Assembly: GCA_963773055.1 (NCBI GenBank)
Contig: CAVYZL010000006.1
Span: 1-64,000, forward strand
Length of the DNA stretch: 64,000 nucleotides
DNA from: PALSA-612 sp963773055
GTDB taxonomy: Bacteria; Actinomycetota; Thermoleophilia; Gaiellales; Gaiellaceae
Reading direction: 5' to 3'
Shown: one piece after another, positions 1 to 9,685 of the stretch
Position numbering within the stretch: position 1 is the first letter of the stretch
Layout of the letters: every line of letters begins with the position of its first letter
Made by a program: the position numbers and the translations under genes
Notes under the pieces: generated by a model
The model's input: the letters and a program-made list of their open reading frames with translations, nothing else
What the model was told of the DNA's origin: nothing
Database searches by the model: none

Positions 1-1
1 A

Positions 2-577
2 GGGCCTCTTGGACGAGGCCGGCCCCTGCTGCTCGACGCGCTCCGTGTCGCACGAGCGTTGCAGTCAGGTGGGCTCCTCGGCGAAGTGACCCTGCGCCTC
101 GGCAGGCTCCTCTCACGGGCCGGGCGGTTCGAGGAAGCCCACGCCGTGCTCGCCGAGGCCCGGGACCAGAACGAGTACGAGCTGGAAGCGGATGCGCGGA
201 TCGCAGAGTGCTTCGTCCTGGAAAGCGAGCCGAAGGCGGCGCTCAAGTTGTCGAAGAACGCCCTCCAACGCGCGCGATCGCTGGACGCCCGCTTCGACGT
301 CATCGCCATGCTCCAGCGGACAGAGGGGTGCGCGTACCTCCAGCTCGGTCAACTCGAAAAGGCACGGACAGCGCTCGAGCTCGCGCTCGAGGAGGCTCGA
401 AGCCGCAGCCTCGACTACGAGGCGGCGCTCGTGCTCGACGCGCTCACTGCGCTCTCGCGGGCGTCCGGAGAGCCCACCGAGGATCTTCGCCGCGAGCGCG
501 ACGCGATTCTCGAGCGCCTCGGCGTGGTCGGGATCCCCGAGATCCCACTGGCCGCACCTGCTGCGAAGACCGGATAG
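2..577 (+). CDS. TPR-rich protein, 3' end only
   Basis: This is the C-terminal part of a helical-repeat protein whose beginning lies before the window. The frame is open from base 2. About 190 residues show tandem 34-residue TPR-like units (for example GRFEEAHAVLAEAR and GQLEKARTALELALEEAR) and an Arg/Glu-rich tail. Such tails end large signalling ATPases of the adenylate/guanylate-cyclase-AAA-TPR type and LAL regulators in actinobacteria, but no catalytic domain is visible here, so the family is inferred. Near the window edge a second frame reads GLLDEA, so an indel in the first 40 bases is possible. Confidence 0.6.
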   Translation, partial: GPLGRGRPLLLDALRVARALQSGGLLGEVTLRLGRLLSRAGRFEEAHAVLAEARDQNEYELEADARIAECFVLESEPKAALKLSKNALQRARSLDARFDVIAMLQRTEGCAYLQLGQLEKARTALELALEEARSRSLDYEAALVLDALTALSRASGEPTEDLRRERDAILERLGVVGIPEIPLAAPAAKTG

Positions 578-630
578 CCCCTCGCCCTCCCGACGCATTG
601 TCGAGAGGGCGAGAGGTAAGCCGCACTACC

Positions 631-2420
631 TCAGTGGTGGACGCCTACCCCGTCCCAGGGGTACGGAGCGCAGAAGACGACCACGAGATCGCCGCTTCCG
701 GTCTTGTTCTTCGAGAGAACCATCGGCGTCTTTACGTTTGCGTCCGTGCACTTCTTTGTGCCGCCAGGGGCGTTGGGCACGTTGCCCCAGAAGTACTTCG
801 TCCCGTCGTATTTCGCACAGCCGCCCTTCGCGGGCCACGAGTAATCGTTGTTCGTCCCGCAAGCGGGCTGGGCGCCCGGGAGCCCAACGAAGGGAGACAA
901 CTGCGAGAGGTTCACCGTCCCGAGGCACATGTCGTATTGCGCGGCTCCCTGGACGGGTCGACGAGCGCCGACTTCGCGACCTGGGTGGTGATCGTCCACG
1001 TACCGGTCGCCTGGTCTTGGTTAACAGATTCGAAGACCGTGCCCGGCCCGACCTGCACCGACGAGCCGCCGCAGAGGTTGAGGTCTGCCTGGAGACTGCC
1101 GTCGACGGCAACGGCGGCCTGGCCGGTGAAGTTGCTGACGTTGGTGTTGGTCGTCGAGCCCGCACCCGTCATCGCCGCTCGGGTTACAAGCCGCGTGCGC
1201 ACAGTCCGCGATCTGGTCGGCGACGTTGAACTTGTGGCTGTTCGCGCTCGGCTTCCCTCTGCCTTGAGCGTGTAGCCGACGCTGTCCTTGTTGAGCTGAG
1301 GGTGAACGATGCAACGCCGACAGTGTCCGTCGTATCGGTACACGAGGCTCGGGTTGACGCACGTGAGCGTCGCGCCGCCCGGGTTGAGGTCGAGCGAGAT
1401 CGTGACGTCATGACCCGGGACGGGGTTCCCGTAATGGTCGTACGCCGTCACGGCGGCGGTGAACTCGGTGTCCTTCGCAACCCACGACGCCGGAGGATCT
1501 GGCGTGAACTCGAGCGACTCGACCGTGCTCGGGTTCACCGTCTCCTGCTGGGTGGCGCTGGTTAGGCCCGCCGGTCGCGCTGGCGGTGATCGTCGGCGTC
1601 CCCGGGGGCGTCTTCACGCCACCGATCAGCTGGTACGCCCTCGTGTCGGTGTAGGTGAAGCTCGCCTCGGACGAGCCGTCGGCGATCGTCAGCGGCGACA
1701 CTGGGGTAAAGGTCTTCGGTACCGAGGGAGTCGCTGCTCAGAGCCACGCTCAGGGTGCCGTCCGTGGCCGGCGTGCTCGGGCAAGCGGCGCTTTGTCGCT
1801 GGACGGTGATCGTGTCCGAAGCCGTGCCCGCGGTCAGCGTCCGTGACGGTGTGGTGAAGACGAGCTTTGTGGGGTTCCGCCCGTCACGGTCACGCTCGGG
1901 CCGGCGCCGATGAGCTGGAAGATGTTGCTGGTTCGTCCCCTTGAAGTCGTTGCTCTGCTTCACCGTCATCGCCACTGTAGCCGCCCGTCGTGCACGGAGC
2001 GGTAGCGTTGAAGCTGACGCTCACTGACTGGGTTGTGGTGAGACCGCTCGTACTCTGCTTTCCAGAGCGGAGCTCGATCACGCTGTTGTTGAGCTTCGCG
2101 CCGACCATCCTTCCCGGCGGGAGCGACGACCGTGTTAACCGAGTTCACGGTGAACCCAGGAAACGTGATATTCGCCGAGCCGATCGTGTTCGACCCGCTC
2201 GACGGGTCGTTCGTGATTGTTCGAGGTTGTAGTCCTGGGCGGTGCCCGCCGCCGCCGATGTCTTGTAATGCCAGCCGTGTAGTTCTTTCCGTACTCGCGG
2301 CGCCGCCGGCGGACACGAGCCCAAGGTCAGGGCTCCTGCCACGATTAGGCCAGCGACCGCTGTACGTGTCGGCACGCGAGACCTCGTCAGCCCGCGCCAA
2401 GATTTACCCGGACCTCTCAT
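631..2420 (-). pseudogene. Secreted Ig-like/adhesin-type protein, multiply frameshifted
   Basis: The start is well placed: ATG at 2420 with GGGAGGAG just upstream, followed by an Arg-rich n-region and a hydrophobic signal segment (TAVAGLIVAGALTLG). Protein-like stretches then jump between minus-strand frames: ITFPGFTVNSVNTVVAPAGK, NSVIELRSGKQSTSGLTTTQ, TKLVFTTPSRTLTAGTASDT, EFTAAVTAYDHYGNPVPGHD and finally a Cys-containing C-terminal domain ending PYPWDGVGVHH. The TAYDHYGNPV-type motif is typical of invasin/Big-like Ig repeats in secreted proteins. At least seven indels are needed to join the pieces (near 2310, 2100, 1975, 1700, 1540, 1330, 1220 and 960). It could be true decay or clustered assembly errors; total length would be about 590 residues. 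Confidence 0.6.
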
Positions 2421-2520
2421 GGACACTTTCTCCTCCCGGCGCCAAACGTCGACGCTGGCCGCAGTTATGTTTCGGAACGACGCGGGGAGGGTACCCCTTT
2501 TGGCGCAGGATTGCATCCCC

Positions 2521-3459
2521 TCAGCCGATTCGCTCGATCCCGGCGCCCAGACCGAGAAGGAGCCCGTCGGAATCTACCGCGGGACTCGAGGTGAGAAAGA
2601 GGACGACGCCGTCCTCGGGCGCCACGACCTCCTCGACCACGTCGCCGTAGAGGCTCTTCACCGCCCCCAGGTGCGCCCCCGCCGCGACGACGTCCCCGGC
2701 GACCACGAGAGGCTCCCACCAGCCCGCCTCTCCCGACCGAAGCCAGAGGAAGCGATCGACGAGCTGCTGCGCTCCGGGAGCTGGCGTGGAGTTGTCCGGG
2801 AGCATGCCGAGGTGCGCGAGTGCTCCTTGCAACCCATCCACGTGGAGGCGCACCGCGCTCTCCTCCAGGAGCCCGCAGCCGCCGGCTTCGGCGATGACCG
2901 CCGGAATGCCGGCCGCGGCCGCCGCGTCCGCGGTCGTGCCGCCGATCGGCGCGCCCTCGCGACGGACGCGCACGACGTACGGAAAGCCAAAGGACACCGC
3001 GAGAGCCTGCGTCTCCTGCGACGCCTCGGACTCGTTGTAGAGCGTGAACGGCTCGAGTGCCTCGACCATATCTCCGCCGTGCAGGTCGATGAGCACATCC
3101 GCCGGCGCAATCAGCTCGTCGAAGACGTGGCGCGCTAGGAGCTCGCTGAACGTCCCGTCGCGCGACCCGGGGAAGCAGCGATTGAGGTTCTTTCCGTCCT
3201 CGGGCACCACAAAGGCCGTGCGCGCGCGGAAGGAGGTCATGCTCACGATCGGGACCGCCGTGATCCGGCCCGAGAGGGCGCTCGTGTCGAGCGCGTTCAT
3301 GAAGCGGACGACCGCGGCAATCGACGAGTACTCGCCGCCGTGGATGCCAGCCAACAGACAGAGGTGCGGCCCGTCCGCCGCGCCCCGCGCCTCGATGCAC
3401 GGCAGCTCGAGGCCCTCGAGCGCTTCCGCCTCGAACCGAATCGATCGCCGCTCGATCAC
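2521..3459 (-). CDS. AstE/AspA-family (M14-like) zinc deacylase
   Basis: This 312-residue protein belongs to the succinylglutamate desuccinylase/aspartoacylase branch of zinc carboxypeptidases, which remove acyl groups from N-acyl amino acids or related amides. The zinc site is readable: HGGEYSS (H40, E43) and DLHGGD (H127), with the substrate-binding Arg/Asn motif DGKNLNRCFPG (89-97) and the catalytic Glu in AEAGG (E191). The C-terminal 90 residues are a beta-rich domain usual for the family. It is the last gene of the long minus-strand operon and its start overlaps the stop of the upstream ATPase gene by 4 bp. The acyl substrate cannot be told from sequence. Confidence 0.85.
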   Translation of the reverse strand: MIERRSIRFEAEALEGLELPCIEARGAADGPHLCLLAGIHGGEYSSIAAVVRFMNALDTSALSGRITAVPIVSMTSFRARTAFVVPEDGKNLNRCFPGSRDGTFSELLARHVFDELIAPADVLIDLHGGDMVEALEPFTLYNESEASQETQALAVSFGFPYVVRVRREGAPIGGTTADAAAAAGIPAVIAEAGGCGLLEESAVRLHVDGLQGALAHLGMLPDNSTPAPGAQQLVDRFLWLRSGEAGWWEPLVVAGDVVAAGAHLGAVKSLYGDVVEEVVAPEDGVVLFLTSSPAVDSDGLLLGLGAGIERIG

Positions 3460-4484
3460 CCGGCCTGGCCCTCGACGGCGATCTCGGGCACGTGTCTTGC
3501 AGGCCTCTCACCCCAGGCGAAGTGGCACGCGGCCAGGTGCCCTGCCCGCGCACTCGCGAGCATGGGGTCCTCCGTCGAGCAGATCGGCTCCTGCGCGATC
3601 GGGCAGCGCGGGTGGAACCGGCAGCCGCTCGGGACGTCGATTGGGCTCGGCGGGTCTCCGACGACCGCGGGGGCCGTCGTCCGCCGGTGGGGAGCAAGGC
3701 GTGGAACGGCCTGGAGCAGCGCCTGCGTGTACGGGTGGCGCGGGTTCTCGAAGAGCTCTGCTGTGGGCGTCGTCTCAACGATCCGGCCCAGGTACATGAC
3801 CGCCACCCGGTCGCAGACGTGGCGGACGACCGCCATGTTGTGAGCGATGAGAAGAATCGTCAGTCCAAGTCTCGACCGCAGGTCCTCGAGCAGGTTGAGG
3901 ACGGTCGCCTGAACCGACACGTCGAGTGCCGAGACTGGCTCGTCCGCAACGAGCAGCTCGGGCTCGAGCGCGAGCGCCCGCGCGATGCTCACCCGCTGGC
4001 GCTGGCCACCGGAGAACTGCCTCGGGAGGGCGTCGAGCGCGCGCGACCCGAGCCCGACGAGCTCGAGCAGCTCCTGACAGCGACTCTCGAGCCGCTCGGG
4101 AGGCACCATGTCGTGGAACTTCAGGATCTCGCGCAACATCTGCCGGACCGTCATGCGCGGGTTGAGCGACGCGTAGGGATCCTGGAACACGATCTGGATG
4201 CGCCGTCGCAGCGCCCGCTCGCGCTTTGCGAGGAGCGGTGCGCCGGCGAACGTCAGCTCCCCCGCCGTCGGCTCGAGCAGCCCGACGACACAGCGCCCGA
4301 GGGTCGACTTCCCGCACCCGGACTCGCCGACGAGTCCAAGCACCTCGCCACGCGCGATCTCGAAGTCGACGCCGTCGACCGCGCGCAGCACCGCTCGCGG
4401 GTCACGGCGTACCGCGTTGACGACCGTCCTCCGTTGCGGAAAGTGCTTGACGAGCCCTTCGACCTCGAGCAGCGGCTCAGGCAC
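3456..4484 (-). CDS. Oligopeptide/dipeptide ABC transporter ATPase (OppF/DppF type)
   Basis: This is a 342-residue ABC ATPase that energises the importer encoded just upstream. Walker A GESGCGKS is at 53-60, the Q-loop at VFQDPYASLNPR, the signature FSGGQRQR at 157-164, Walker B LLVADEP at 177-183 and the H-loop His at 215. The C-terminal oligopeptide_HPY region carries the Cys-rich GCRFHPRCP segment, as usual for OppD/OppF. It overlaps the downstream deacylase by 4 bp and lies 8 bp inside the end of the preceding ATPase gene, so both halves of the ATPase heterodimer are translationally coupled. Confidence 0.9.
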   Translation of the reverse strand: MPEPLLEVEGLVKHFPQRRTVVNAVRRDPRAVLRAVDGVDFEIARGEVLGLVGESGCGKSTLGRCVVGLLEPTAGELTFAGAPLLAKRERALRRRIQIVFQDPYASLNPRMTVRQMLREILKFHDMVPPERLESRCQELLELVGLGSRALDALPRQFSGGQRQRVSIARALALEPELLVADEPVSALDVSVQATVLNLLEDLRSRLGLTILLIAHNMAVVRHVCDRVAVMYLGRIVETTPTAELFENPRHPYTQALLQAVPRLAPHRRTTAPAVVGDPPSPIDVPSGCRFHPRCPIAQEPICSTEDPMLASARAGHLAACHFAWGERPARHVPEIAVEGQAG

Positions 4485-5488
4485 CGGTGATCACGGGCTC
4501 CCGTCGAACGTCTTCGGCGCAGAGCTCCCAGTGAATGCACGCCGTTTCCCGTCCCATGCCCGTCGGCCTGAGCGGGAAGTCCCCCGACGTGCAGTCATGC
4601 TTGACGAATTGACAGCGCGGGTGGAACCGGCAGCCCGGCGGCGGCGCAGCCAGGTCCGGAGGCGAGCCGGGGATCGTCGCGAGCGTCTCGCGGACGATGT
4701 CGAAGTCCGGTACGGAGCGCAGCAGGCTCAAGGTGTACGGGTGCCTAGGCTCGCGAAACACGTCCTCGATCGGCCCGGTCTCGACGACCTGGCCGGCGTA
4801 CATGACTGCCACGCGTCTGGCACGTCTGGGCGACGACCGCGAGGTCGTGGGAGACGAAGACGACGCTGACCTCGAGCTCCTCGCGGAGCGACAGCAGCAA
4901 CTTCAGGATCTGGTCCTGGATCGTCACGTCGAGCGCCGTCGTCGGCTCGTCGCAGAGGAGGAGCTTCGGCTCGAGGGAGAGCGCGATCGCGATCACCACC
5001 CGCTGCTGCATCCCGCCGGACAGCTCGTGCGGATACGCGTCGTAGCGACGCGCGGGATCCGGGATGCCTACCTGGCGCATCAGCTCGAGTGCCCGCTCGT
5101 GCGCGCGCCGCCGGCTGTAGTCGAGCCGCACGAGCGGGCCCTCCGCGATCTGGTCGCCGATGCGCATCACGGGGTTCAGCGCGGTCAGCGGCTCCTGGAA
5201 GATCATGGCGATCTGCCGCCCCCGGACCTGGCGCAGGCTCTCGGACGAGACGCTTGCGAGGTCGGTCCCTTCGAACAGGATCTCGCCACCCGCGAGGTTT
5301 GCCTGCCGCGGGAGGAGACCGACGAGCGCCCGCAGGGCCATCGTCTTTCCGGACCCGGACTCTCCCACGAGCCCGAGGGCCTCGCCGCGGTTGAGCTCGA
5401 ACGACGCGCCGTCCACCGCGCGGACGAGACCGCGCGCGAGCGGAAACTGCACGTGCAGGTCGCGAACCTGGAGAATCGGCTCGCTCAT
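4477..5488 (-). CDS. Oligopeptide/dipeptide ABC transporter ATPase (OppD/DppD type), one frameshift
   Basis: This is the partner ATPase of the importer. Walker A GESGSGKT, signature LSGGMQQR and Walker B LLLCDEP are in the first frame, which runs to the switch region SHDLAVVAQTC. The rest of the protein (AVMYAGQVVETGPIEDVF and the Cys-rich GCRFHPRC tail) continues in the next frame from about 4812. Joining the two at about 4811-4820 needs removal of one base and gives a normal ~336-residue protein. The gene is 3n+1 bases long. The start overlaps the permease stop by 4 bp (ATGA). The break is probably a sequence error rather than a real lesion. Confidence 0.85.
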
Positions 5489-6354
5489 TCGGGCCGCAGC
5501 AGATCGGCGAGGCCGTCGGCGATGAGCGACAGCCCGAGCGCCGTGATGACGATCGCGAGGCCGGGGTACGTCGAGAGCCCCCAGTTCGTCGTCAGATAGG
5601 GCTGCCCGTCGGCGATCATCCGCCCCCAGTCCGGCGTCGGCGGCTGCACCCCGAGGCCGAGGTAGCCGAGCGTGACGATCGCAAGGATGCTGAAGACGAT
5701 GTCCGACATCGCGTAGACGATCGCCTGGGTGATGACATTCGGAAGCAGGTGGCGGCCCATGATGCGTGTACTCGAGAGGCCCGCCGCCCGGGCCGCAAGC
5801 ACATACTCACGCCGCTTCGCGACGAGCACCTCCCCGCGGACGATCCGTGTGTACGCCACCCAACCGACGAGAGCGATCGCGATGTAGATGTTGCGCGTCC
5901 CTGATCCGAGCACGAAGACAAGAGCGATGATGAGCACGTAGAACGGGAACGCGACGACGACGTTGACCGCCCAGCTCGAGACCGAGTCCACCCGGCCGCC
6001 GAAGTAGCCCGAGAGGAGACCGATCGCCGTCCCGAGCACGAACGGGATGAACACCGCGAGCACGGCGATGCGCAGGTCGGTGCGGATCGCGTACACGAGC
6101 CGCGTGAGAGTGTCGCGGCCGAGGTCGTCGGTTCCCAGCGGATGGCTGAGCGACGGGCCCTGGAGGGTAGACAGGAGGTTCTGCTCGGTCGGGCTGTGCC
6201 ACGTGACAAGGGGGGCGAAGACGCCCAACATGGTGATGAGGAGGATGATCGAGAGCCCGGCGACGAACGACGGCGTGCGGTACCAACGGTGCCGGAACCG
6301 CCGCCGGTGCTCGACGACCTCCGCGTCGAGGATCGGCTCGGCGAGAGTCGCCAT
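5485..6354 (-). CDS. Peptide-type ABC transporter permease (OppC/DppC)
   Basis: This 289-residue inner-membrane permease has the N-terminal OppC leader (residues ~15-60) and the BPD_transp_1 domain. The family signature GTDDLGRDTLTRLVY precedes the transmembrane core, and the EAA-type cytoplasmic loop reads EYVLAARAAGLSSTRIMGRH. I chose ATG at 6354 because it overlaps the upstream permease stop as TGATG. The open frame continues further upstream, but that extension is the antisense-like shadow of the OppB gene. Confidence 0.9.
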   Translation of the reverse strand: MATLAEPILDAEVVEHRRRFRHRWYRTPSFVAGLSIILLITMLGVFAPLVTWHSPTEQNLLSTLQGPSLSHPLGTDDLGRDTLTRLVYAIRTDLRIAVLAVFIPFVLGTAIGLLSGYFGGRVDSVSSWAVNVVVAFPFYVLIIALVFVLGSGTRNIYIAIALVGWVAYTRIVRGEVLVAKRREYVLAARAAGLSSTRIMGRHLLPNVITQAIVYAMSDIVFSILAIVTLGYLGLGVQPPTPDWGRMIADGQPYLTTNWGLSTYPGLAIVITALGLSLIADGLADLLRPE

Positions 6355-7298
6355 CAGTCGAACCTGACGCGCGGATCGAGTGCCGCGTGCAGGATGTCGG
6401 CGACCAGGTAGACGAGCACGACCATGATCGCGAAGACGAGCGTCACCGCCTGCACGACGGGGAAGTCGCGCTGGAGGATCGAGTTGTACATCAGCTGGCC
6501 GATGCCCGGGAGCGCGTAGACCTGCTCGATGATGAGCGTGCCGCCGACGAGGAAGCCGATGAGCACCGCAAGCACGGAGACCATGGAGATGATTGCGTTG
6601 CGTAGCGCGTGGCGGATCAGCACCCGCCGCTCGGGGAGCCCTTTCGAGCGTGCCATCGCGATGTAGTCGGACTCGAAGATCTCGAGCAGGCTGGCGCGGA
6701 GGCTGCGGACGAGGACCGGAGTGACGCCGAGCGCGACCGTCAGAGCGGGCAGGATCATCGAATGGAGGTGGCCGAAGGGCCCGCTTCCGTAGCCACCCGT
6801 GGGGAAGTGGCGGCCCGAGTTGAGGGAGAACGCGAGGAGCAGCATGACCCCGATCCAGAAGGCGGGAAAGCCGAGCCCGACGATCGGGACCGCGCGGATC
6901 ACCTGGTCCGACACGCCCTCTCGCCGCACGGCGGCGATCGTCGCGAGCGGGACGGCGAGAAGCACGGAGAACAGCGCTCCGAGACCGACCAGCCAGAGCG
7001 TGACCGGCAGCCGGTCGAGGACGAGCCGCCCGGCGGGAACGTCGAAGAAGAGCGACTTTCCGAGATCCCCCTGGAGCATGCGCTTCATGAAGCGCTCGTA
7101 CTGCACTGGCAGCGGCTTGTCGAGGCCCCACTCCTCGTGGAGCAGCTGAACCCTCTGCGGCGTTGCGTGGACACCCAGCATCGATCGTGCCGGATCGCCC
7201 GGGACCAGATGGATGAGGAAGAAGACGAGGATCGTCACGCCAAAGATGACGAGCAGCATCTGCAGCAGTCGCCGCACGACATAGGCCGCGAGGCTCAC
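6354..7298 (-). CDS. Peptide-type ABC transporter permease (OppB/DppB)
   Basis: This 314-residue permease opens with the OppB N-terminal signature (first helix LLQMLLVIFGVTILVFFLIHLVPGDPA region, residues ~10-38) and the periplasmic LGLDKPLP-like motif (EEWGLDKPLPVQYERF). The EAA loop is DYIAMARSKGLPERRVLIRH and five to six membrane segments follow. It pairs with the OppC permease that overlaps its stop codon. It starts 30 bp after the binding-protein gene, the usual order for a Dpp/Opp operon. Confidence 0.92.
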   Translation of the reverse strand: MSLAAYVVRRLLQMLLVIFGVTILVFFLIHLVPGDPARSMLGVHATPQRVQLLHEEWGLDKPLPVQYERFMKRMLQGDLGKSLFFDVPAGRLVLDRLPVTLWLVGLGALFSVLLAVPLATIAAVRREGVSDQVIRAVPIVGLGFPAFWIGVMLLLAFSLNSGRHFPTGGYGSGPFGHLHSMILPALTVALGVTPVLVRSLRASLLEIFESDYIAMARSKGLPERRVLIRHALRNAIISMVSVLAVLIGFLVGGTLIIEQVYALPGIGQLMYNSILQRDFPVVQAVTLVFAIMVVLVYLVADILHAALDPRVRFD

Positions 7299-7328
7299 GT
7301 TTCTCCTCCGGGATTGTTCAGCGCAGCG

Positions 7329-8888
7329 TTAGGAAAGCCAGACGTTCTCCAGGTGGTAGTTGCCGAGCGGGTAGACGAAGAATCCGTTCACCTTGTCCGA
7401 CGTCGCGTAGCGGAAGGGCGAGTAGTAGAGGAACCCCATGAACGCATCCTGAGCTGCGATCCGCTGGATCTGCTTGTACAGCGAGCGCCGCTTTGACGGG
7501 TTGAGCTCACGTTGTGCCTGACTGTTCAGCTTGATGATCTTCGGGTTGTTGTAGCCCGTGAAGAACGAGTTTGCGCCACCACCCTTCGGGTCGATTGCGA
7601 ACGTCGACAGCTCGTCGGGATCGGGGAGGTCCATCGTCCAGTAGGGCAAACCGATCTGGTACTTGCCGTCCTGGATCTGGGTGAACTCTGTGCTCGTGTC
7701 CACCTGGCGAAACGTGGCCTTGATCTTCAGCGCTTTGAGCGACTGCTGCAGGACCTGCGCGATCGCGGCCTCGTCGTGCGCTCCCGCGCCGACGAGCATC
7801 TCGACGGAGAAGCCGTCCTTGTACTTCGACTTCGCGAGCTCGGCCTTCGCCTTCTTCATGTCGTACTGGATGCCCGGCGAGTTCGGGTCGTAGTAGGGCA
7901 CCTGGGGCGGCATGAAGGAATTGGCCACCTTGCCATATCCGAAGGTGACCGCCTTCACGATCGCCGCGCGGTCGATGGCGTACGAGATGGCGCGCCGGAC
8001 GTGCACGTCGGCGAGCGGCGCGTAGGCCTGGTTGAACCCCACGTAGTCCGTCCTCGTTGACGGGAAGAGGAGCATCTTCACGCCGGAAGTGTTCTGGAGC
8101 TTCTTGATCGCGTTGAAGGGCGGAAACTCGTCCACCTGGATCTGACCGCCGCGCAGCTGCAGCTCGCGCGTGTTCTGGTCGGAGACGTAGGTCCACTTCA
8201 CACTGTCGAGATACGGCTTGCCCTTCTGCCAGTAGTACGGGTTGCGCTTGAAGGTGACCGACTGTCCCACCGTGCGCTTGTCCCACATGAACGGGCCTGT
8301 CCCGATCGGATGCTTGTAGAAATCGGCCCGCTTCTCGCCGGCGAAGTTCTTCGGGATGACGCCGTTCAGGAACGTTGCGATGTCGGCGAGGATGGGCGCC
8401 CACGCGTACTTGAGGTTGACGACCACCGTCGACTTGTTTGGCGCGGCCACGTTCTTGATCGCCGCGTCGAGATAGCCCCATCCCTTTGTCTGTGCGCGCG
8501 CGTCGTCGATCGAGAACTTCACGTCGGCAGCGGTCATCGGCTGCCCGTTCGAGAAGCGCACGCCCTTGCGCAGCTTGAAGGTGTACTTCTTGCGGTTCTT
8601 CGAGACCGTGTAGCTGGTCGCCAGCCACGGCCTGACGCTCTTACCGTCCGGCGTCGAGGTCAAGAGCGTTTCGTTGATCTGCTGGATCAGCCAGAGCGAC
8701 TCGTTCTGGAAGACGGTCGTCTTGTCGAACGACTGCGAGTCCTCCTGGCGCGCGATGATGAGCGTGCCTCCGCGCTTCGGGGTGGCCGCTGCCTCGCCGC
8801 CCGAGCGGGCCGACGCGCCAATGGCGCCGAGCGTCACTGCGGCGAGAACAGACAGGATGAGGATGCTGATCGCCAGGGGCGTGCGCAA
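7329..8888 (-). CDS. ABC transporter substrate-binding protein, SBP_bac_5 family
   Basis: This is the extracellular binding protein of the first importer (about 519 residues). I chose the TTG at 8888 because AAGGAGG lies 8 nt upstream and the next residues form a clean signal peptide (LAISILILSVLAAVTLGAIG); the frame is open to an ATG at 8957, but that extension looks unlike a leader. Family hallmarks are the GGTLIIARQEDSQSFD start of the mature domain, the YTFKLRKGVRFSNGQPMTAA segment and the FNQAYAPLADVHVRRAISYA motif. Ligand cannot be read from sequence; neighbours suggest an amide or peptide-like compound. Confidence 0.92.
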   Translation of the reverse strand: MRTPLAISILILSVLAAVTLGAIGASARSGGEAAATPKRGGTLIIARQEDSQSFDKTTVFQNESLWLIQQINETLLTSTPDGKSVRPWLATSYTVSKNRKKYTFKLRKGVRFSNGQPMTAADVKFSIDDARAQTKGWGYLDAAIKNVAAPNKSTVVVNLKYAWAPILADIATFLNGVIPKNFAGEKRADFYKHPIGTGPFMWDKRTVGQSVTFKRNPYYWQKGKPYLDSVKWTYVSDQNTRELQLRGGQIQVDEFPPFNAIKKLQNTSGVKMLLFPSTRTDYVGFNQAYAPLADVHVRRAISYAIDRAAIVKAVTFGYGKVANSFMPPQVPYYDPNSPGIQYDMKKAKAELAKSKYKDGFSVEMLVGAGAHDEAAIAQVLQQSLKALKIKATFRQVDTSTEFTQIQDGKYQIGLPYWTMDLPDPDELSTFAIDPKGGGANSFFTGYNNPKIIKLNSQAQRELNPSKRRSLYKQIQRIAAQDAFMGFLYYSPFRYATSDKVNGFFVYPLGNYHLENVWLS

Positions 8889-8986
8889 CGGTGTGACCTC
8901 CTTCGAAGGGATGGCCGGCCGCAAAACTGCAAAAAGCACAATCGCACACATCCGCAAGGCCGTCTAGTTGAAGCGTCCGGCGCTAC

Positions 8987-9685
8987 TCAGAAGATGGCGT
9001 GACCGCCGTCGACGGACAGCACCTGGCCCGTGATCCAGGCCGACTCCTCGGCGGCGAGGAAGACCACGCTGCGCGCGATGTCCTCCGGCGTGCCGAGTCT
9101 GCCGACGGCGATCCGCTCGAGCAGTTGCGCCTGCCGCTCCGGGCCATAGCTCTCCCACTGCCTGATGCTCGTCGGGTTCGAGGGCACGAAGCCGGGAGCG
9201 ATGCTGTTGACCGTGATCCCGAAGCGGCCGAGCTCGTGGGCCGTTTGCCGGGTGAAGCCGATCTGACCGGCCTTGGCGCTGGCGTAGGCCTGGATGCCCG
9301 TCAGGCTGACGCTCCGTCCGGCGCCCGAGGAGATGTTGACGATTCGCCCGTAGCCCGCCGCCTTCATGCCCGGGACGACCGCGCGCGTGCAGACGAAGGT
9401 GCTCGTCAGGTTCGCGTCGACGACGGCGCGCCAGTCATCATCGGAGACCTCTTCGAGCGGCTTGCCGACCTGTCCGCAGACGCCGCCCGCGCAGTTGACG
9501 AGAATGTCGATCCGGCCGATCCGCTGGACGAGCGCGGCCACCTGTTCCGAGTCGGCGACGTCGCATGTGTCCCGGTCGACGCCGTGGACGGCTGCTCCGT
9601 GCTCCGCCAGGGCGTCCACGATTGCCGAGCCGAGTCCGCCGGCTGAGCCCGTAACCAGGCCGACCCGGCCGTCCAGATCAGGCAT
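8987..9685 (-). CDS. Short-chain dehydrogenase/reductase (FabG-like)
   Basis: This 232-residue classical SDR has the Rossmann motif TGSAGGLG (12-19), the NAG-like motif NCAGG, the catalytic Ser in NISSGAG (~120) and YASAK (Tyr134, Lys138). The C-terminus ends in the usual SVDGGHAIF. A shortened second strand (VDRDTCDVADSEQ) replaces the common Asp/Arg cofactor loop, so NAD versus NADP preference is unclear. The ATG at 9685 overlaps the end of the creatininase gene by 8 bp. In this operon it probably oxidises or reduces a product of the amidohydrolases, which is inference. Confidence 0.88.
   Translation of the reverse strand: MPDLDGRVGLVTGSAGGLGSAIVDALAEHGAAVHGVDRDTCDVADSEQVAALVQRIGRIDILVNCAGGVCGQVGKPLEEVSDDDWRAVVDANLTSTFVCTRAVVPGMKAAGYGRIVNISSGAGRSVSLTGIQAYASAKAGQIGFTRQTAHELGRFGITVNSIAPGFVPSNPTSIRQWESYGPERQAQLLERIAVGRLGTPEDIARSVVFLAAEESAWITGQVLSVDGGHAIF

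Noticed and set aside
5485..7131. Single 548-residue permease fusion
   Set aside because: The N-terminal extension is in the wrong frame of OppB; the TGATG overlap and OppC start at 6354 fit better.
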